In this document: one piece after another, positions 38,106 to 51,685 of the stretch
Layout: every line of letters starts with the position of its first letter
Position numbering within the stretch: the first letter of the stretch is position 1
From: Atrichornis clamosus
Taxonomy: Eukaryota; Chordata; Aves; Passeriformes; Menuridae
NCBI GenBank assembly: GCA_013400975.1
Contig: WBMZ01000232.1
Span: 1-64,000 of the forward strand
Length of the DNA stretch: 64,000 nucleotides
Direction: 5' to 3'
Program-made: the position numbers and the translations under genes
The notes under the pieces: generated by a model
Told to the model about the DNA's origin: nothing
Databases searched by the model: none
Seen by the model: only the letters and a program-made list of their open reading frames with translations

Positions 38106-41100
38106 AAGTCCTTGCTCTTGCTACCTTTCACCCTTAGAAATGAGAGCAGGAGGAGAGGAGGGGTGAAAAGCACATTGCAACTAGAAAGTGGACGTAGAAT
38201 TTATAAAATATGCAAGGTATGAAACGAGAAATGTTGTACCATTTAAAAGACAGCTTCAAGTTAACACCAGCTGATAAACAAGTAAATATAGAGGGCTCTG
38301 TAAGTGTCTCCATGACCATGTCATGCTTAGACTTTCTGAGCACAGATCTGAAGATTATTGGCTGAAAGAAGCTAAGAGGAATCAGGATATCTCTCCAGAA
38401 AGTCTATTCCAACTTCCTTAGAATAGACAGAAAAACTGTTATGGATTTGAGTGGAACTGGGTCCTACATGTAATTTTTCTGCCTTTAATTTCCACAACTA
38501 AATTTCTCTCTCTCAAAATACACACCTATGGATCCACCATTGACTGTTCAAATAAAGTATCACTCAGCCCAGATTATGAGCTACATTCCACACGGAATAA
38601 CTTTCAGAAGAAACCACTTTTTTACTGTAGTTTATTGTAAAATGGAAAGGCAGTAAGGCTGTCAATTATTTGGTGGAGCTCATGCAGGCTGAAACAGGAT
38701 CCAGCTGCTCTTTGGACATTTATTGCTTCAGTCCTTTCCTGTTAAATGTCCACTGTCATTTTGGTTTTATGTGAAACCCTTGGTTCAAAAATATGATCAC
38801 AGGCAAGAAGGACTCTTAAAAAAAAAAGAGGTTTTCTGTGTGCTAGCTGATATTAAACTAGACTGTGGCTGTCTTGATAGGCTTAAAGAAATTTTAAATG
38901 TTAATTTATGTCCAAAATATTTATAAGTGGTGAAAATTTATACGAATCTTTGGCATAATTCATCCTATATTTTGTTTTATAAACATTCAGAGACTATTCA
39001 CGAGGAAACAGGATGTGCACTGTCTGAGGAGCTTTCTGCTCTTTCCATAAAAGGATCTGCTGTGTGCATGTTATACAGAGCTGTTGTATATCACTTTAGT
39101 CTGAAAAAAATGTGTATGCATAGAAAGGCCAGGGATGAAATCCTTGAATCCTCGAATTCAATAGGAAAACTCTAATTGATTTAATTGGAACAAGGATTTC
39201 ACCTCAAATCCTCAAATGTTGAAAGCTAGCATAACTTTATAGAAGATGATGAACTAAGCTGAAGGATGCTCTAGTTGGATTATAGCTGAGGGTCTGGTCC
39301 TCAAAATGCATTTCTTAGGGTAAGAAAGCAGTCAAGAGGAAATATCTCAGAAGACAAATAAATGATTCAAATTTAGTTTGCAAGTTAGAGCTTAGGCTAA
39401 AGAACAGAACAAAGCCTGTTTTGTAGTCCTCTGCTAGACATTTGTAGAGGAGTGATTGTCATTTTAAGTGAATAAAGTAAGGTAAGCTTGTGTTCATGTC
39501 AGATTTATACCCTCATTTGCAATACATTAACAAATAAAGTGAAAATGTATTTATACACATCATATAAGCCGATCTGAAATCCTGATGTATGAACCCACAG
39601 ATTTATGAATTACACTTGTAAATCAGTGTAAATTGCTTGGTCAGAGTGTTCATGCCTTGGGATCCTAGAAATTAGGTACAGAAAGGACTGATTCATTTAC
39701 CTACTTCATCTCCCTGCCAGCAGAGAATGATTCCTGTTCATCGTGATCTTTTTTAACCTGTTGTCAAGTGTAATTTTGCAAGACTCAATGACTAGGATTT
39801 TTTCTATTTCTCTATCAAATATAGATTTTATTTTTGCTATGTCTTGATAATTTAAACTGAGAGAGGTGACAGCATTTCAGGGTCTGACATTCAAAGGTCT
39901 CCAAAGCACCCACACCATGCCAAACCAGGAAAGAGCTGTACAATTAGCACAGAAAAACACAAAGTGAAAATGTGAGCCACATAATCGGTGTACTTTTCTT
40001 TGTCCACGGCTGCAGCCCCTCAGTGAGGAAAACACTTCACCACTGCTTTCAAAACTTGGCTTCTTTCCATTTCAGAACTTTAGAAGCAAAGAGTTTAACA
40101 AACAGGTGCTAAAGTAAAGCAAAACCTGTAGTTAAAAAATGAAAGCTTTTTTGTCTTGATTGAGGCTCTAACATTAAGGGCATATTTAGTTAAGTTTTAT
40201 CTCTTTCTCGTTTGCACAGATTCCATTTCCCAGCTCTGGATGTATAGAGGGATCTGACACCCATCTCTACCTGGCTGCTAAATCTTGGCAACTGAGTCCA
40301 TGAACCCTGGAGCACCAGCTACTTCTGGAGTTTACTGGAGAGCTGTGCGATGAGAGAGGCAGCAGAATCTACAGGTAAGTGAGCAAAGTATGAGGCAAAG
40401 AGTGGTTTTTGGCACTGCCTGAATTGAGGCTTTGTCCAGTACCTGTTTCTGCACCAGGGGAAGTTTTGCTTGTTACAAGGAATGAGTGACGAGTACGTGA
40501 TCATGATATCGTGAGCTTATCATGACGTTATCACAATACAAAAAGTATATGAAGCAATAGCTGCCTGGATAACTGTGGAGCTGGTTTTTCATGCACTGAT
40601 GAAGCTATTCTTGATGAGAAAGTTTGTACCCAGCTGTCCAGCAAATTATAAAATGGCCCTGTTTAAATCCCTGAACAATTAGAACAAGAATGATAAAAGG
40701 TCTTGTGATTAAGATGCAAGACTGGATCAAAAGATCCAGACCCTCATCCTGGTTCTGGTGCAACTTGTTTGGATCTGATTAGCATTTCCAGAAGTATCCA
40801 CTGAAGTTCATAGTGGACAGTTGGGGGAGTTTTTAGCCAGATTTGTCAGAAACTGTGGGTGTTCATTCTTCCTATTAATTTGCTGGAATTTTTTTTTAAT
40901 ATAATGCTCTTCTGAAGTTCTGGCTCTTTTGATATGGTTTAGAACTGAGGCTCCCAAATAAGGCATGTGAGTCTGAAAATGATGGCCTTAATCTTTGCAT
41001 CTTGTCTCCCCATTATCTCCAAATAGATACAGTGTTTTCCTTAAAGGAATGTGGTGAGGCTGATGGTAAAGTGTGGTGAGATCTTTAGATGGAGAGGGAA

Positions 41101-44100
41101 AAATACCAACCCTTTATTCTCTTTAAAAAAAATTTTTTTAAATTCTTCTTTGGTATATGTTAATATATTGTGTGCTTTTGAACTGATTTTAGCTCTGTGG
41201 TTTGGGACTATTCCTCTTCTGAGAATTAAGTAATTTAGTACAACAAAATGAGCTCAGTAACGCACATGATTGTTTGATGGAAGGCTCTACTCTACTCTAA
41301 TCACCAACACATCATCAGTCATTACAACACTTCATATCTGATCCACTTTTCATTTCAAGTGGCACAAATCAGGAACAATGTCAATGTGGTGTATGCCAAG
41401 TGAAATCTGTGGTGGCAAACTGGTGCAAGTGAGGATATTCAGGCTTCCCTTCAGTTCAGCCCTCCTTCCTCTGACATGTAAATTGACTGCCTTTTTGCAA
41501 TAGAAACCATTTAGGAGTGAGTTTCCAACGTGCTGTATGATCCTTTGGTGTGTAATTCATGTGTGCCATTTGGAAAATGCCAGTGCTCCTTTGAAAGGGT
41601 GTGAAGGAAAAATGGTTACTTCTGTAATGTTGCTTAAAAGACTTCTGTTTATCAAAACCTCATTGTGTCATGAAGGTGGTGTTTGTGCTCACTGCAGACA
41701 AAAGCACACTTGTCTTTGTGACTGATCTATGGAACAACTCTTGAATAATGGAAACTTATTTTGTACGTGTAAAAAGGATATATAATCCTCCTCTAGCCCC
41801 TTGGAAAAACTAGAAAATTTGGCTTTGCTATTTCTGAATTTAATCTTAATCTTCAGAGCACTAAAACTCTCCAGTGGGGCTAGTGGTTGAACTGAGCTAC
41901 TGAATATTGCCTGCAGAAATGTATTACAAGACTGAATAATACAGTATTTTCTCCATACTGTTTTAACCTGTTGTGTACCTTTAGCACAGAAATTTGGAGC
42001 TGGAGAATGGGAGTTGTCACTTACTTCTTCCTGCATATAGCGTTTTCATTTTGGGTGCAACAAAATAATATTTGATCGTAGTTCTCCACTCTCTTTTCTG
42101 TTTTTCCTTCTTTGGAGACAAAAAACCAATTCCTGATGCAGAAGTGGCTGCAGTTTGGGTAGCAGTGAGGCTCCAGTGTTTTCAAATACAAAAATAATTG
42201 CTGTGGTTGTTAACAGACTTAATTTCATTACATGGAATTACCCTCCTTTGGCAAGGTCTCAGGGACTTTTCTGAGCAAATGGGAGTCAAAAAAGTTCTGA
42301 CTGATCCTTGTGCAAGGCTGGAATTTACAGTTCTTGATAATGATTCTTCCCTGGTGTCTCTGATATCCTGAACTATCAGAATGATGAAACATTTAAAATA
42401 GACCATAATTTTATATTTGTAGCATCAAAAACTAAGAGGCCTCTAGGCCTGTCAGCCTCTCAAATAATATTTAGTCAGTGGTTTTCAAATATTGATAATT
42501 TGTGTATCCCTAGGAATTATCTGATGGAGCTGTAGATTCTTGTACAAGGGTTGATAAGCTTCTGGGATTAAGCAGTTTTTGTTAGTACACAGATTTCCAG
42601 GGTCTCAATCATATATTGAAAATTGCTAATTGGTATTTTTGTTATCGGTTGCCATATCAACCATTATCTTTTTTGGGTTTTCAAATTAACTCCTGCGATG
42701 GGGTGCAGGACCATTGAAACATAGCAGATGCCACAGGGAGATTTCTGCCTGGTGTATGAAGACTTTTCCAGTTCTGGTTGCTGTGGGGTTTGATTTAGTT
42801 GTTCCTTGGCTTTCCTTGGAGTTCCTAAAACAGGTGCCATAACTTTCAAGCAGAACAACAGTGTGGAGATGCAGTTAAAGGATTTAGGTAGGAGAAGGCA
42901 CATAATTCCCCTTTCCAGTGGCATACTAGCAGCTTTTGACATCCTTAGCTGACTGCTGTTGAGGTTTTGATCACAACAGGCGTGTGTTTGTGCTGCCAGT
43001 TGAAGTGACACCATTGCATTCTGAATCTGTTCTCCTCACGTTCATTTTAGATTGCTCCTGAGATCCCTGCTGGATCAACTAGATCTCTCTCCAGGAAACA
43101 ATCTCAGGATGGATCGGCAGGTGCATTAATTTAGGGACTGAACCAATACACTGTGTGGGTGTGATGGCACCAAGTCTTACTCCTTTTGCCCAACTTATCC
43201 TTTCGGTGGTGTTGCTACACCCCTGAAACCACCCCACACCCTTCCATTGCAAGGGCTCTTTACTTCAGGGCGGGAAGTGAGGACTGTGCTGTCCAAGAAC
43301 AGCAAGAACAGTTGGATTGCACAAAAGCTCTCTCATTGTCATGGTCATTTTCAGTAAACATTTTTATCTCTTAAGAGGCCCAGACGAAAAGGACAGTTCA
43401 TGGATCCAGAAGTTGGGCCCTTGTGACAGAGTGTGGACAGGGGATGAAGAGAGTATTTACAGGTGCAGAAATTTTCTTGGGCATGTGTAGAGGCTTCAGC
43501 TTTAGTGTTGAGACTCTGGAGTGTTTTGCTCTTTTTTTACCCACTTTGGTCCCACTGATAAAATCTTTGTCAAGCACCAATGTGGCTGAGGAGAAGGTAA
43601 AAGGGAAAGTACGACACAGACCCCAGAAATCTGCCTGTCCTCCAAGGCACAGATCGTGTTCACTCACCCTGGCAGGATGATCTGGTGTATGCACAGTGGC
43701 TGGGAAATGAATAAGTGGCTCATGGTAGAAAAATACACATCCTATTGTCCTAGGGGTATATGTACAAAGGACTGACTAATGTGATTTAATTTCTCTCTTG
43801 ATTTGTTGAAATAAAAATATGAAGTCATACCTTGTGGAGGACTAAGTTAAAAAAGGGGAGTTAAAGTTTGCTCCCTGTGCAAGCAGAAGAGCATGAGGAA
43901 TTGTCTGCAAATCAAATTTTAACACAGAAAATCCACATTCTGAAGTTTGTTTTATATGGTTTAGGAAGGTCTCTGATTTCAGGTTGTAAGGCTGACCTGA
44001 AATGCAGCAGCTCTTTGTGTCTCATTCTGATATTTTGTTGAAACTCTGCTTTAATTTTTATGGCCAGGAGCAAAAAAGAGTCCTTGTGTCAGAAAATAAA

Positions 44101-45693
44101 TTTGATCTTCTTTGGTTTTTGATACTCTTCTACTTTAGCAATTTAGTGCTGCAACTGAATGTAGAAAATTTCAGAAACTACAGATTCTTTCATTTCACTA
44201 TTTGAGTAGATGTGTTCAAGTCATGGGTAAAAGTCAGAATTATACAGAAAATTCTTCTCTGCTTTTCATTTACTTTTTCTAATAGATGTCTTTCCACTCT
44301 GCTGTGTCTCAGATCATGTTTAAAATGGCTTTAATATTTTTAGCAAAGGATAGATAACATCAGATTTTCCCTGATAAAAGAAATTTATATATGAAATCTG
44401 CTGTATAGAAAATCAAGTTTCTTAAATAATAGTTTAATGAACCTTTTTTTTCTGCAATGAATCTGTTTGTTTTCTTAACCCCCTCCTCCGTAGTTTTGAC
44501 ATGCTGATGGTTAAATCTGGGGTGGCTGGGAAATAAGCACTCAGTAACCTTCGTTGGTGTTCAATTGTTAATTATAGCTTGGAAAATAATGATGGTTATA
44601 GCAATTTGCAATGGAGAAGGAGCACACGTGACCTATATTAGCTCACAGACCACTGCTACTTATATTTGGTTTAGCTAATTTCTTTTTGCTAGTTGTGTAG
44701 CAATTTTTTAGAGGCACTGGTTAAACTCTTTTGCTTGGAATTTCCCACCAAGTTTTTTTTCTAATTAAAACCAAAATTCTCAAAAATATTAAAATCACAG
44801 AGAAGTAGTTTCCCAGGTGAAATACTCCTAATTTTCTGCACATATGACAATGGATTTATATTTTTCTTCATCTTTTTTCAATCATTCATGATTGAAATGA
44901 TTTAAGTGGGCCACTGAAATATACTGCATTTCAAAATGGTGCTGCTGAACCTCAAAGGAACTGTACTTCACATATCTTAAGGTCTTATTCTCGTAAAGGA
45001 GTTGCAGTTCAAGCTGTTTCTCTTCACCCAGACTGATTTTACTGTTGTCCTGCTGGTTGCCCACAAGCTGGCAGGATTTCCCAGTTTAGGGGGAGTAGCT
45101 TTGGTCCTTGCTGCATCACAGATACTGTAGGTGTGAAACCTTTGGACAGTCAAGTCCTTGAGCTAGAAATAGGTCTGAAGTGCAGATTTCACTCCTGGCC
45201 AAGTATGAAGAACCTCTGGCTGATTAATTTAGTCAGAAATCAGAGCCAGCTGCAATACCTGGGTATAGATTCCTGTTTGTACTTCAGAGCACATTAATGC
45301 AGAGACAGCAGTGACCAAATTTCTCAGTGCAGACAAGTCCCTAAGTTATATATTTTTTTAATGGGATACTTTCATTAGTGCCTCAGCTGATATTACTCAT
45401 AAACCAGCCCTTGTGCTACCAGGTTTAATCATTGTCTCGAGGCAGATGCTTATTAGTGCAAGGTCATTCTACACTTTTTTATTCCTTATTTTTTCCCTTA
45501 GAGAAAGTGAGCAATGTCTCCAGAAAAATCACCTACCTCCTGCCTGGCATATCAACATCCACAGACTTGCTGCCAGCATAGATGGAATGCCTCTTGGTCA
45601 AACTCCATGTTGTACCAAAACAGAGAGTTTACATTAAAAGACAGATAATAAGATCAAGTCCTGAACTTGTACGTGGGGATTTTGTAAGCTGTT
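38106..45693. other. Intergenic DNA; no gene seen
   Basis: AT-rich desert with short unsupported open frames on both strands (up to about 116 codons antisense near 42.66-43.01 kb). No repeat family was recognised with confidence. Confidence 0.55.
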
Positions 45694-45734
45694 AAAAAAA
45701 AAAAAAAGATAAAACTTCTATTAAAAAAAAAAAG
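45694..45734 (+). repeat. Paired A-homopolymers (A13 and A12)
   Basis: A13 at 45694-45706 and A12 at 45723-45734 are separated by 16 bases. Simple low-complexity DNA. Confidence 0.8.
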
Positions 45735-45911
45735 CAAACTGCTGCTCGAAAATATTAAATCTCTCATTGTGAGTTAAGTGCTTTTGAAATGCTGGATGGA
45801 TGACTCTGGAGATCAAAGTCTTACACCTGGCTGAGCCACTTACACGTCCCCATGGCCATGAAGCACCCCACAGCCAAGCCCGCAGGGGTGGGGAAGTGCT
45901 CTGATTCCTTT

Positions 45912-46025
45912 GCTACCGTGAAGGAACTGAGGTGCAAAAAGGCAAAGTGACATCTTTAAGCTCACATTAGAAGTCTGTGCTGAAGTAGGGATTTCAGACC
46001 AGGCATCTGATCTCCTTAGGTAGCA
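45912..46025 (+). repeat. MIR/CORE-type SINE relic (3' half)
   Basis: The order GGAACTGAGGTGCAAAAAGG, CAAAGTGACATCTTTAAGCT, AGAAGTCTGTGCTGAAGTAGGGATTT, then CAGACCAGGCATCTGATCTCC parallels the MIR-type run 'ggaaactgaggcacagagagg... aagtgacttgcccaaggtca... agtggcagagctgggattcgaacccaggtctcctgactcc'. It is diverged but collinear over about 100 bases. Recognised from memory, not aligned. Confidence 0.6.
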
Positions 46026-47022
46026 ATCCAAATGGGAACTGTCACCTCTCTCCTGCAGAAAAGGTGATGACAGAAAGGCTCTGATCAAAAAGGGTGGGAG
46101 ATTTCCCTGTTGGATCCATCCCTGGCCTTTCAGGAGGGAAACGGGGAGAAAACTGAGCCAAGACAAAGAGAGAAGCGTGAGGTGGCTGACACCGGTCTGT
46201 AGCAACTGGAACTGATCTAACAACTCATTTGTTACAGAACAGTAAAAAATGACACTTGGCATGGTCATTTTCATCGTTCTTTGCCATGTGACTATTCCTT
46301 GTTTTGGAGTGTATTTGTAATTAAATTCAAAATGGCTCAAAAATTAGGGAAAAATTAAGGAAAAATTTCTGCTGCAACTCTGTTCTCAACACCTATGATG
46401 GGAATGTTTCTAGATAATTGACATATTTTGATCTGAAACATGCTGGTCCCCCTGGAATTAACATTTTTTCCTTTACCTTCTGCCTCCCTCTCTAGGCAAC
46501 TCAGCAGAACATAGACAGGGTTTTTGGGCTTCTTCACTATTTGATGACTTACTGGACAAGGAAGCAGGAATTCAGACCTCTGTGTTCATTACTTTCCATT
46601 TTTTAACTCATGCAGAACCTTGCAGAGTCTATTAGGAGGACTCCAGATTCAGAAGCTGACAAATCAAAGATTTCTGCACGATGGAAATTGTAGTTCTTTG
46701 ATCTAAAGTACTGGTATTTGCTTTGTTCTTTTACATCAATAGGAAATTCAGGGCATTTCTTTTCCTGTCTTGTGCACATTCCTTAACCCGAGACAGTAAT
46801 AAATAATATTTTAGAATTAAGCATAATTAATCTATCGTATTTATAGCCATGTAAATGAGAGAGGTCTCAACTAATAATGTGAATCACATTTTAAAATAAA
46901 TAAATAAAAGTGGTATAGGCAGAAAAGCAGCCAACCATATGGTTTCACCATATGCTGAAGCATACTTACTGTCCCTTATATCCTGCATTCCCTGTGAAAG
47001 CTCTGTATACAGAATCACTGAC
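46026..47022. other. Intergenic DNA; no gene seen
   Basis: Contains the start of the longest antisense open frame of the desert (166 codons, 45840-46340), which overlaps the SINE relic, has no recognisable domain and looks random. Nothing else was recognised. Confidence 0.55.
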
Positions 47023-47039
47023 AAAAAAAAAAAAAAAAA
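47023..47039 (+). repeat. A17 homopolymer with A/C-rich tail
   Basis: Seventeen consecutive A followed by ACC/AACC words to about 47058. Simple low-complexity DNA. Confidence 0.85.
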
Positions 47040-47886
47040 CCAAACCAAAAAACCAACCATGCATGAAAGAACTTTAAAGCTACGAGATCAAGTGCTGTGT
47101 ATTTGGGCTCTGTGAAAATTCGTGCAGCCATAACTCCTCTAATAGAAGTCACAATTTCTCTAATGGGTGCTGCAGAGAGGTTTTTTTCTGGGCTGGATCA
47201 CGTGAGTTTTTGCATGGAAGCCCTCCCTGGTTCACTGGAGGTGAGGTATCACTGAATGAGTTTGAATATTCACGTGAAGGCATTGATCCATACCCTAAAC
47301 ATGTGTCTTATAAACCATCGTCTCCTTTATTCAATGGGGAGATATTTCTGGATTGCTTCATGCCTGTATCTGATATCCTTTAGACTTCTTTTTTCCAGGA
47401 AATACATCAGTTATTACTCTGTCTTTAAGGTCTGAGTTCAACTTTTTCTGCTTTATTGGTAGAAAAAAACACAGAGGCACCAAGCAGTGTTCACATACGA
47501 GTAGGACTGGTTGAAAAAGTCCAAAACATTATTTTCATTGAAAAGCAGATTTTCTTGAAAATATTAAGCAAGTTTCTTTTTGCTACAAGAAAAGAAAAAA
47601 ATCATCCTTTCAATTGGATTTTCTACTGGGAAACCTTGAGGTAGGCTAAGGTAAAAGTTCTCTGCCTTTGCACAGCCACCACATAGCTTTTGGGATGCTG
47701 ATCTCTTCAGCTGGAGGTGATCCTCATGCTGCAGTTGTCTTTCCCTAACCTTTCCATCAGAGAAGTGAGCCTCTATTTTTCCTATGTTTACCTGACAGTT
47801 TCATTACTATAATTCACTGAGGTGGGACTCGGAAAGTCTGTGTGGGTCAGTTAAAAAGTAAATACTGCTCATCATTGAAAAACATG

Positions 47887-47903
47887 AAAAAAAAAAAAAA
47901 AAA
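47887..47903 (+). repeat. A17 homopolymer
   Basis: Seventeen consecutive A, followed by an A/G-rich stretch to about 47920. No retroelement was recognised upstream. Confidence 0.85.
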
Positions 47904-49629
47904 GAAAAAGAGTGGGAAGGAGCAGAAATTTGTTGCATCTTGAAATAAACAGAATGGAATCGGAACTTGAACAGATGAATTATGTTTTTATGTTCGTATC
48001 TTCTGTGTATCCATAACAATCCCAGGAGGCTTCACATCAACATTTTGAAATCTTTTTGATAAATGCATCCACGTTCTTACCAAAATTGACTTGTGTTTGG
48101 ATTTCTCATCTTATACTCCAATTAGCATTTGAACCCAACACTTTAAGCACATGATACAGTGATTTCTTGAGTGCATGTAGTTAATTTAAATGTTTCAGAT
48201 CATTACTACTGCAGCTACCAAGTGCTATTTTATTTCTGGCGGTTTTCAAGAGCTGATTTTATGATTATTTGGCTTACCTTGAAAATATATTTTTTTTCTA
48301 TAATCTACTTTCAACTCATTCTTTATGTCTTTTTAGAAATGTAGAAAACAATTAAGATTATGTCAGTGCTGAAGCTTCTGAAGTCTTAGGTTGAAACCTA
48401 AAGTGGATCCTATCTTTCAAAGAGGAACAGGTCACAGGAGTTAATGGCTAAAGTTTGACTTAGAGCTAATTCTGAGGAAAGAATATGGAGTGATTCTGCT
48501 ATTATTTCCTGATTCTTTTTTTTTTCTCATTCTCCATTTTTTTTTGTTTCTGGTCTCAGCTTACACAGAACAAAAAAGCTCTTTACTAGGAAGAAAAGTG
48601 AAAAGGAAAATAAGCCAAGAGGTGACATCTCCAATCTGAGAACTGTACCTGATATAAATGTATAGCAGTGACTTAAAAAAACTATGACCCACCTGCAATT
48701 ATACCCCACATTCTAAGTATAAAATTGTGGGATTTTTTGTAATTTGTGCCTTCTATAATAAATAAATTGGCGGTTACCATTTCTGCTTCCAGCAATATCG
48801 CGAATTAAAAGACAGAGACCGTGTAAGGCAGATGAGATCAGGTCCCTGTGTGACAGAGACAGAAAATGTGGAAGTTTGTCACGTCCCTTTGAACGAGAGT
48901 TGGCCGCAGTGAGAGACGTCATCGTTTTTGGGCCCTGGTGTAGCTGTCTTTGTGCTGGCTCAGCTGCTGGAAAGGAGCCTCGGGGTGAGATTGATCACCC
49001 CGTGTGGAATACACCTCGCAAGAAGGATGTAGCACATGTTTGGCATGATGACCCCACACTATTCCCTAGATTGGGACAGAGGGAGAGGGCAGAGCACTGC
49101 ACTGTGCTGGCTGATCACGAGTCACTCCAAGCCAGGGTAAATTAGAGAGGCCATTCTGAGGTGTGTTAATTTATCCTGGGCTGGGGAAAGACACAGAGCC
49201 AGCACCCAGGAGATGTGAAATGTGACTTTCTCTGCTCCCTCTTCCTCAGTCCTGGGCTGCACCCTTTGCCAACTGAAAGCACTAAAGGAGCCACCATGGC
49301 TGAGCTGTTTTATTGCTGTGACACTCTGCAAGATGAGGAAAGTAAGGACTTACCCAGTTAGATGCAGAGGACAGTGGACTTCAGCTATATTATGCTTTCA
49401 AACTGGCTGGGAGATGATTTCCTCTGCCTGTGCAATGCACCTGTGTAAAAGAGAATTACCTGTCTCTAAAGTTCTTTGAGATGTGTGGTTGAAAATGACG
49501 TGTGTCAGTTATAAATTGCTGTTTCCTCTGTCACTCACTGCCCAAGCTTTTCTTTACATGAGGAATTCAAGCAGCTGCTTGTTTTGAAAAGGATGTGGCT
49601 GAGAGGATGCAGCTAGTAATGGATTAGGG
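47904..49629. other. Intergenic DNA; no gene seen
   Basis: A more GC-balanced segment at about 48.78-49.15 kb includes AGACGTCATCG, a CRE-like word, near 48913. No coding exon was recognised and open frames stay under 90 codons. Confidence 0.5.
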
Positions 49630-49880
49630 TTTAGGAGAACTTTGCCACAGGCTCGCTGTGGGACTTCGAGATTTTTATCTCTTTGAGTTTCGGCTCTCCA
49701 TATGTAAACGAAAGATAATAATGCTCCTCTTGGCTTGATCTTTGTCCTATTTATTTAGTTTATAAACTTCCTGGGGGCACTGATCATCTCTTAGCGTGTA
49801 TAACACCTACCACAGAGAAGCTCAGCTGTCATTTAGGGCCTCGATGTACTGCTATAAAATATCCATTAAATAATTATGTT
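49630..49880 (+). repeat. Long old amniote SINE (MIR/CORE-type core plus characteristic 3' tail)
   Basis: The left half follows the MIR core: TTGCCACAGGCTCGCTGTGGGAC, then GAGTTTCGGCTCTCCATATGTAAA and GATAATAATGCTCCTC. The right half follows the tail seen in reptile and bird MIR-like SINEs: TTTATAAACTTCCTGGGGGCA, CTGATCATCTCTT, GTGTATAACACCTACCACAGAG, GGGCCTCGATGTACTGCTATAAAAT and a terminal TTAAATAATTA. Both halves are in the expected order and orientation over about 250 bases, which makes this the best preserved ancient SINE in the window. Family assignment is from memory of the consensus. Confidence 0.7.
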
Positions 49881-50028
49881 ATGGCAGGCATTGCCAAATG
49901 ATCTTGTCTCCTTAGACTTCTAAAAATTTTTTCATAATGTACAAAAAAGGTTCAGTCTGCAAGACATCTGCAAAGATTTTGCTTTTCTGAGAGGCTGGAT
50001 GTGCAACTGCATTTAAATGCATAAAATA

Positions 50029-50499
50029 CATCCGGCTCTGGGATCCCCAGCACAGGAAGGACATTGACCAGAGGAGGCCACTGAGATAATTAGAGGGATG
50101 GAAAACCTCTCCAGTGAGGAAAGGCTGAGAGAACTGGGATTGTTCAGCCTGGAGAAGAGAAGGGTTCCTTCAGGGTGATCTAATTGTGGCCCTCCAGTAG
50201 CTGAAGGGAGCCTAAGAGATAGATGGAGAGAGACTTTACAAGGGCAGGGAGTGACAGGACAAGGGGAGATGGCTTCCAACTGAGTCAGTTTTAATTAGGT
50301 ATTAGGAAGAAATTCTTTACTGTGCGGCCCTGGCACAGGTTTTCCAGAGAAGCTGTGGCTGCCCCATCCCTGGAAGTGTTCAGGGCCAGGTTGGATGGGG
50401 CTCTGACCAACCTGAGATAGAGGAAGGTGTCCCTGCCCACGGCAGGGGGTTGGGACTGGATGATCTTTTATGTCTCTTCTAACCCCAGCCATTCTATGA
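50029..50499 (+). mobile_element. CR1 LINE, 5'-truncated 3' end
   Basis: A near-complete run of the avian CR1 3' end is present: GATCCCCAGCACAGGAAGGAC, TTGTTCAGCCTGGAGAAGAGAAGG, GTGACAGGACAAGGGGAGATGG, TATTAGGAAGAAATTCTTTACTGTG, CATCCCTGGAAGTGTTCAGGGCCAGGTTGGATGGGGCTCTGA, GGTGTCCCTGCCCACGGCAGGGGGTTGG and the terminal CCATTCTATGA. CR1 is the dominant non-LTR retrotransposon of birds. Copies are normally 5'-truncated and lack a poly(A) tail, as here. A short internal deletion after AAGGAC is apparent. It encodes no intact reverse transcriptase. Confidence 0.93.
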
Positions 50500-51170
50500 C
50501 AAGATTGTATACATTTACACGTATAAATCTACATTATCTTTTGGCAAAAAGAAGTCATTGAGATCTGCTGGGGATAAATGTTCCTTCTAAACACATACCC
50601 AAATTCTAGGGAAATATAATTTCATGAACATAATATTTTTTAACATTGGATAACTCAAAACTATGAAGGTCCTTCTGTGTCTTGCAGTATCCCATGAAAA
50701 CAGAAAAGTCAAGGAAAAATTAAGTCCAGATGCACTCAAAAGATTTTCAAGCCTTCTGATAAATTTTCAGCTTCTAATAAAACTACTGAGTAGACACATT
50801 TCTTTGGGTTTATATTTTATGTGAAATCTTCACCCAACTCCACTGCTGAGCTCTGTCCACAAGACACTAAAACTACCAAACTTCACTGCAGTTGTGATCT
50901 CTGCTAGATGAAACAAGAGCAGTTGATAGGTGGGAGTGACACAAGAAATGGCCAAGAATCAGGCCCAAAGTAATTGTGACACCTGCTTACATTTTTCCCT
51001 TAGAGACAAATAAACCTAGCTAGATTGAGGGAAAATTTTGTTTCTTTTAGTCAAAATTAAAAAGTAGAGGGGGAGTATTATGTGAGGACAACAGAAACTG
51101 GGCTGAAGAAGATGCTCAGCATTCCAATCTGCCATTTTTTTTCTGTTTTCTACTTTCTCCCCAACGTGAA
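50500..51170. other. Intergenic DNA; no gene seen
   Basis: AT-rich sequence between the CR1 fragment and the pyrimidine tract. Nothing was recognised. Confidence 0.6.
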
Positions 51171-51197
51171 ACCTCTCTCCCTTAAAATAAAGCTTTC

Positions 51198-51256
<59 letters not shown>

Positions 51257-51310
51257 TTCCCCCTTTCCCACCCCTTCTTTCCTTCTCTCCTTCTCTCCTT
51301 CCTTCCTTCT
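51171..51310 (+). repeat. Polypyrimidine tract with T53 homopolymer
   Basis: An uninterrupted T53 (51201-51253) is flanked on the right by a C/T-only stretch of CTTTCC, CCTTCT and CTTCCTT words up to about 51310, broken by one G. No retroelement was recognised next to it, so it is best called low-complexity DNA. The exact T count is sensitive to sequencing error. Confidence 0.9.
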
Positions 51311-51685
51311 TGGGGGTTGCAATAAGACAACTCCAATGAAAATGGTTGTCATGAGATAATCACACCTCTGGGGGATTATAGGCATCTGGCTATGGCTCCT
51401 AAAATCCCTCAGGACTGATTCCCCCTTTCCCTCCTCCTTAAGGAAACCACACCCCCTGCTGTGTTTTATGACTTGAAAAATGCAGGTTTTGTGATTGTAA
51501 TGTACAGATATTATTTACATTGAGTTATTTTGTTTCATTGCATTGTGAATTTAAAAGAAACCAAAGGGGTTTTACTCTTATTTTTGAGGGAGTTCTCACT
51601 GCCAGGAAAAAACAAGTGGTTGATAACTTCTTATTTACTGAGCATCCCAGGCTGAGCACTCTTCACCAATATGAATATATGATGT

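Noticed and set aside
45840..46340. 166-codon antisense open frame, the longest in the window
   Set aside because: It overlaps a SINE relic, has no recognisable domain, and no exon signals or promoter support it. Its length is within chance for this much sequence.
50013..50492. Antisense open frames of 88 and 65 codons
   Set aside because: Both lie in the CR1 3' fragment on the opposite strand and come from retrotransposon sequence.
51016..51385. Lysine-rich or phenylalanine-rich open frames over the T53 tract
   Set aside because: They are produced by the homopolymer itself and are not genes.
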